From assembly GCF_900465345.1 (NCBI RefSeq), contig NZ_UEGO01000031.1, positions 1-64,000 of the forward strand: DNA of 64,000 bases, given 5' to 3'. Position 1 is the stretch's first letter; each line of letters opens with the position of its first letter. Shown here piece by piece: positions 60,740-64,000 of this stretch. The position numbers and the translations under genes were made by a program. The notes below the pieces were generated by a model. It was not told the origin of the DNA. It saw nothing but the letters and a program-made list of their open reading frames with translations, and did not search any database. The DNA is from Asaia bogorensis. GTDB lineage: Bacteria; Pseudomonadota; Alphaproteobacteria; Acetobacterales; Acetobacteraceae.

Positions 60740-62226
60740 GCACGCGTCGCCGCCGAAAGAGTCATGCTCTGACCCAGTCGCTCAAGGCGACGCTTCACCC
60801 CGCCGCCCGCAGCAAAGCTGCTCTGCTCGTTATGGCTCAGCCAGAGTATGCCGTCCTCGATCGAGAGCGAGGTATTCTTGAGAAGCGCCGACGTGCCACC
60901 GCAGATCGTATAGGCAAGGCGAAGCGCAAAGCCGAGTTGCACGGCGCGGTCGCAATCATCAGGTGAGAGCAGACGATGCGAGACCTCCATAAGGGGATCG
61001 GCCGGGTCGGCCTCGTAACGGACCGCCAGTGTCAGGGCGACGAAGGCGCGTGATTGGTGGTCGAAGCCAACGCCATGCATACGCATGATACGCAGATAGG
61101 TCTGGGCTGCACGATATTCGGGATGATCGAATGAGCCGATATCAGACATACGGCAGGCCATGTCGCGCAATGCCGTTTCGGACGGCGTTTCATGCTGGAA
61201 CAACGGCTCTGTCCAGCGCACGAGATCATCGGGGAGCTCCATGCTGCGGCTCAGACGATGAGCGGTTTCATCAGCCAGCGCACGACAGGGGTCGAGTGCA
61301 GCAACCTCCTGCCCGACCTTGCGCATATACCAGCCCTCACGCAGGCCATCGACACTGAAAATGATCTGTGATGGCTGCACGATACGCATCAGGCGTCGCA
61401 GGACGGTTGCGGAAAACGGGACATCATCCAGACGCTTGCGCGGAAAGCCGGGTACTTTTTCCAGCATCTTGCGCGGGGTATCGATCAGCCATGTCACCAT
61501 CTCGCGCGCCTCATCGGCACCCAGCGTATAGAGATGAACGATATTGAGCGGGTAATGCGTGCGGGCAATCTGCAACCGGGCCAGGGCGCGGAAGGCGCCG
61601 CCAACCAGATAGAGCGGCTTGCCCTTCAGGGCAGGCAGCCACGCCACATCGTCAAGATCGGCTTCCACCACCTCACGCGCCCGTTTGAGGTCACCGCCAG
61701 AACGGTCAGACAGGCGTATCACCCCCAATGGCTTGGTGCAGGCCTCATGATGCCGGCCCCCTGCCACACGGATCAGTTCAAGCGACCCACCGCCAATGTC
61801 AGCGACAACGCCATCTGCATCCGGCAAACCACAGAGCACGCCGGTCGCTGCGTAATCCGCTTCCTCCTCACCCGAGAGGATACGGATCGGCACGTCGGGC
61901 ATGCACTCATGCAGCGTCTCGACAAATTCGCGCCCGTTGCTGGCATCGCGAACCGCAGCCGTCGCCAGCACCTCAAAGGGGTGGGCATCCATTGCGCGCG
62001 CAATGGCATTGAAGCGGGTCATGACATCGCGTGCGAGTCTCAGCCCCTCCTCATTCAGGCGGCCCGTCTGCTCAAGCCCGCGCCCCAGACGCAGCGTGGC
62101 TTTTTCATTGAAGATCGGGATCGGATTACGGGTGACGCCCTCGAACACGACCAGCCGGACCGAATTCGATCCCAGATCGACGATGGCGGCGCGATGATGG
62201 CCCTTTGGCGCGTCAGTACCCGTCAC
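60733..62226 (-). CDS. ppx: exopolyphosphatase (Ppx/GppA family)
   Basis: This enzyme of about 497 residues releases phosphate from polyphosphate. The ASKHA-fold phosphate-1 motif AIVDLGSNSVRLVVFE lies near the start, the GxEEA motif is ILSGEEEADYAATG, and phosphate-2 is VVADIGGGSLELI. The C-terminal half has the HD-like helical region (MACRMSDIGSFDHPEYRAAQ). I prefer GTG 62226, preceded by AAGAGGGTAGA, over the ATGs upstream, which lie inside ppk. It follows ppk by 13 bp, the usual polyphosphate operon order. Confidence 0.93.
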   Translation of the reverse strand: MTGTDAPKGHHRAAIVDLGSNSVRLVVFEGVTRNPIPIFNEKATLRLGRGLEQTGRLNEEGLRLARDVMTRFNAIARAMDAHPFEVLATAAVRDASNGREFVETLHECMPDVPIRILSGEEEADYAATGVLCGLPDADGVVADIGGGSLELIRVAGGRHHEACTKPLGVIRLSDRSGGDLKRAREVVEADLDDVAWLPALKGKPLYLVGGAFRALARLQIARTHYPLNIVHLYTLGADEAREMVTWLIDTPRKMLEKVPGFPRKRLDDVPFSATVLRRLMRIVQPSQIIFSVDGLREGWYMRKVGQEVAALDPCRALADETAHRLSRSMELPDDLVRWTEPLFQHETPSETALRDMACRMSDIGSFDHPEYRAAQTYLRIMRMHGVGFDHQSRAFVALTLAVRYEADPADPLMEVSHRLLSPDDCDRAVQLGFALRLAYTICGGTSALLKNTSLSIEDGILWLSHNEQSSFAAGGGVKRRLERLGQSMTLSAATRAC

Positions 62227-62239
62227 TCTACCCTCTTCC

Positions 62240-64000
62240 TCAATCTTCGCGGATACGCTCGGGCCGTTCACGACGGCCCGCATCCTTATCCTGCGGTTTC
62301 TCCCTCGCTGCCGAGCCACGCCCGGAGAGCGAAGGGTTATGCATGAAATATTCATGCGCCGAGAAGGGATTAGCCCCCGGAGATACGCGATGCCAATCCC
62401 CACGCGAGGAAAGCACCCAGCTTTGAAGTGTGTCACGTAAATCCATGGTCATGATCTGACCCAGGATCTGGGCATGAACGGTCGAATTGAAGATCGGCAC
62501 CATCGCCTCGACACGACGATCCATGTTTCGTCCCATCCAGTCAGCCGAGGAAATGAAGACCTTGGCCTTGTGCGACGGCATCCGATGACCATTGCCAAAC
62601 GCGAAGATACGCGCATGTTCCAGAAACCGACCGACGATCGAACGGATCTCGATATTTTCCGAAAGGCCCGGCACACCGGGGCGCAGGCAGCAGATACCCC
62701 GAATGATTCCGACCACCCTCACCCCGGCGCGTGATGCCCGGTAGAGCGCGTCGATCAGGGCCGGGTCGACCAGGGAATTCATCTTCAGCCAGATCTTGGC
62801 AGGGCGTCCGGCCTTGGCATGAGCGATCTCCCCCTCGATCAGGTCCATGAGCGTGTCACGCAGCGTGATGGGGGCAAAAGCGAGCGCCTCCATATCCACC
62901 GGGGTCGCATAACCCGTCATGTAGTTGAACAGCTTGGCCGAATCGCTCGCGAGCTGGGGATCGCAGGTGAAGAAGGAGAGATCCGTATAGATACGTGCCG
63001 TGATCGGATGATAATTGCCCGTACCAAAATGGGCGTAGGACCGCAGGCCACCAGCTTCTCGCCTGACAACGAGGCTGAGCTTGGCGTGCGTCTTGAGATG
63101 GGTGAAGCCGAACACCACCTGGACGCCCGCCGATTCGAGCGACCGTGCGAGGCGTATATTCGCTTCCTCGTCAAAGCGCGCCCGCAGCTCAACCATCGCC
63201 GTGACCGACTTGCCCAGTTCTGCGGCCTCAATCAGCGCCCGCACAATGGGGCTGTCCCGCGACGTGCGATAAAGCGTCTGCTTGATTGCCACCACGTTGG
63301 GATCAAGCGCTGCCTGTTTGAGAAACTGCACCACCACATCGAAGCTCTCGAAGGGATGATGCACCACGATATCCTTGGCGCGGATTGCTGCGAAGCAATC
63401 GCCGTCATAATCGCGGATTCGCTCAGGGAAGCGCGGCGTATAGGGTTTGAACAGCAGGTCAGGGCGATCAGATACGATCATCTGCTTGAGATCGACCACT
63501 CCGATGATATCGGGCTGAACCACAACATCGTCACGTGCCACGTCGAGTTCTTCAGCGAACTCACGCCCCATGCTTTCCGGTATGGAGGCGTCGAGGGCAA
63601 GATGGATACCCACACCGCGGCGACGCTGCTTGAGCGCTGTCTCGTAGGACAGCACCAGATCCTCGGCTTCGTCCTCAAACTCGACATCCGAATCGCGGAT
63701 GATACGCAGCACCCCGCCCTCGGCAATTTCCATCCCGGGAAAAAGACGTGTGATGTGCAGCCGGATAACGTCCTCGAGCGCCACGAAGCGCACATCGGGG
63801 CGGATATCCGGCTCCTCCTTGTGCGGCGCGGGTAGACGTATGAAACGGTCGATCTGCTGGGGCAGCAGAATGAGCGCATCCATCGAAAACCCCGGGATCG
63901 TCGGGTCATTGAGGCGTAGTGCCAACGCCATTCCAAGATTCGGAATGAACGGCATGGGGTGCGAGGGGTCGATGGCAAGCGGCGTCAGAACAGGATAGAT
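62240..64000 (-). CDS. ppk: polyphosphate kinase 1, N-terminus beyond the window
   Basis: An open frame of 586 codons to the right edge contains most of PPK1. The frame continues past ATG 63955 to base 64000 ([14 protein letters not shown]), so the N-terminal domain is outside. Visible motifs are [37 protein letters not shown], the autophosphorylated-His region [22 protein letters not shown], and the C-terminal kinase part [20 protein letters not shown]. It transfers the ATP gamma-phosphate to growing polyphosphate at the membrane. It is co-directional with ppx. Confidence 0.95.
   Translation of the reverse strand: MYPVLTPLAIDPSHPMPFIPNLGMALALRLNDPTIPGFSMDALILLPQQIDRFIRLPAPHKEEPDIRPDVRFVALEDVIRLHITRLFPGMEIAEGGVLRIIRDSDVEFEDEAEDLVLSYETALKQRRRGVGIHLALDASIPESMGREFAEELDVARDDVVVQPDIIGVVDLKQMIVSDRPDLLFKPYTPRFPERIRDYDGDCFAAIRAKDIVVHHPFESFDVVVQFLKQAALDPNVVAIKQTLYRTSRDSPIVRALIEAAELGKSVTAMVELRARFDEEANIRLARSLESAGVQVVFGFTHLKTHAKLSLVVRREAGGLRSYAHFGTGNYHPITARIYTDLSFFTCDPQLASDSAKLFNYMTGYATPVDMEALAFAPITLRDTLMDLIEGEIAHAKAGRPAKIWLKMNSLVDPALIDALYRASRAGVRVVGIIRGICCLRPGVPGLSENIEIRSIVGRFLEHARIFAFGNGHRMPSHKAKVFISSADWMGRNMDRRVEAMVPIFNSTVHAQILGQIMTMDLRDTLQSWVLSSRGDWHRVSPGANPFSAHEYFMHNPSLSGRGSAAREKPQDKDAGRRERPERIRED

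Overview
The window looks like the chromosome of an alphaproteobacterium, most likely an acetic acid bacterium (Acetobacteraceae). I infer this from GC-rich coding with a lysA–TIGR02302 pair, a ppk–ppx pair, decayed exopolysaccharide genes (ManC, a ManB remnant, a giant multidomain glycosyltransferase) and many broken IS3- and IS5-type elements. I cannot fix the genus.

Left part (1–12.0 kb): a degraded, IS-rich surface-polysaccharide region. It holds a partial IS3-family element at the left edge, a 1823-residue methyltransferase/coiled-coil/GT2/GT4 protein with three 390-bp internal repeats, a patchwork of three IS fragments, an intact mannose-1-phosphate guanylyltransferase, remnants of a phosphomannomutase and a filamentous-haemagglutinin-like gene, and a complete but frameshifted IS5-type element with 14-bp inverted repeats.

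Middle part (about 12.07–36.66 kb): a genomic island next to the 3' end of guaA. The 11-mer TATACCGTCAG occurs at both ends, and a degenerate copy of the guaA 3' end lies at the left end. The island has a truncated P4-type integrase. Its cargo is dense in DNA-processing enzymes. A leftward pair encodes a TPR/cold-shock-like protein and a DUF4145–RecD-like helicase, next to an AbiE-type toxin–antitoxin pair. A rightward five-gene operon encodes an ArdC–UvrD/AddA chimera that lacks Walker A, a DEAH helicase with a putative nuclease end, a DUF6361 protein, a PLD-family nuclease and an SNF2-like helicase. The island ends with a serine recombinase plus two ParB/RepB-like genes. The five-gene operon, alone or with the RecD/TPR pair, is the best candidate here for an incompletely described anti-mobile-element system. 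It has several helicases and nuclease folds but no DNA methyltransferase. It also carries a 138-bp tandem triplication exactly where DUF6361 translation starts.

Right part (36.66–64 kb): ordinary chromosome. It has guaA, two identical tRNA-Arg(ACG) genes, a short-chain dehydrogenase lacking the catalytic Tyr, a response regulator, a secreted serine protease with cytidine deaminase, and lysA with a TIGR02302 gene. A TonB-dependent receptor converges on an eight-gene purine/ureide catabolic operon (secreted phosphatase, flavin monooxygenase, DUF4089 protein, AtzE-like amidase, gamma-glutamyltransferase-like hydrolase, PuuE, UraD, HIU hydrolase), which is divergent from a RutR-like TetR regulator. 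An MFS exporter, a class III aminotransferase, CDP-diacylglycerol diphosphatase, Ppx and a partial Ppk complete the window.
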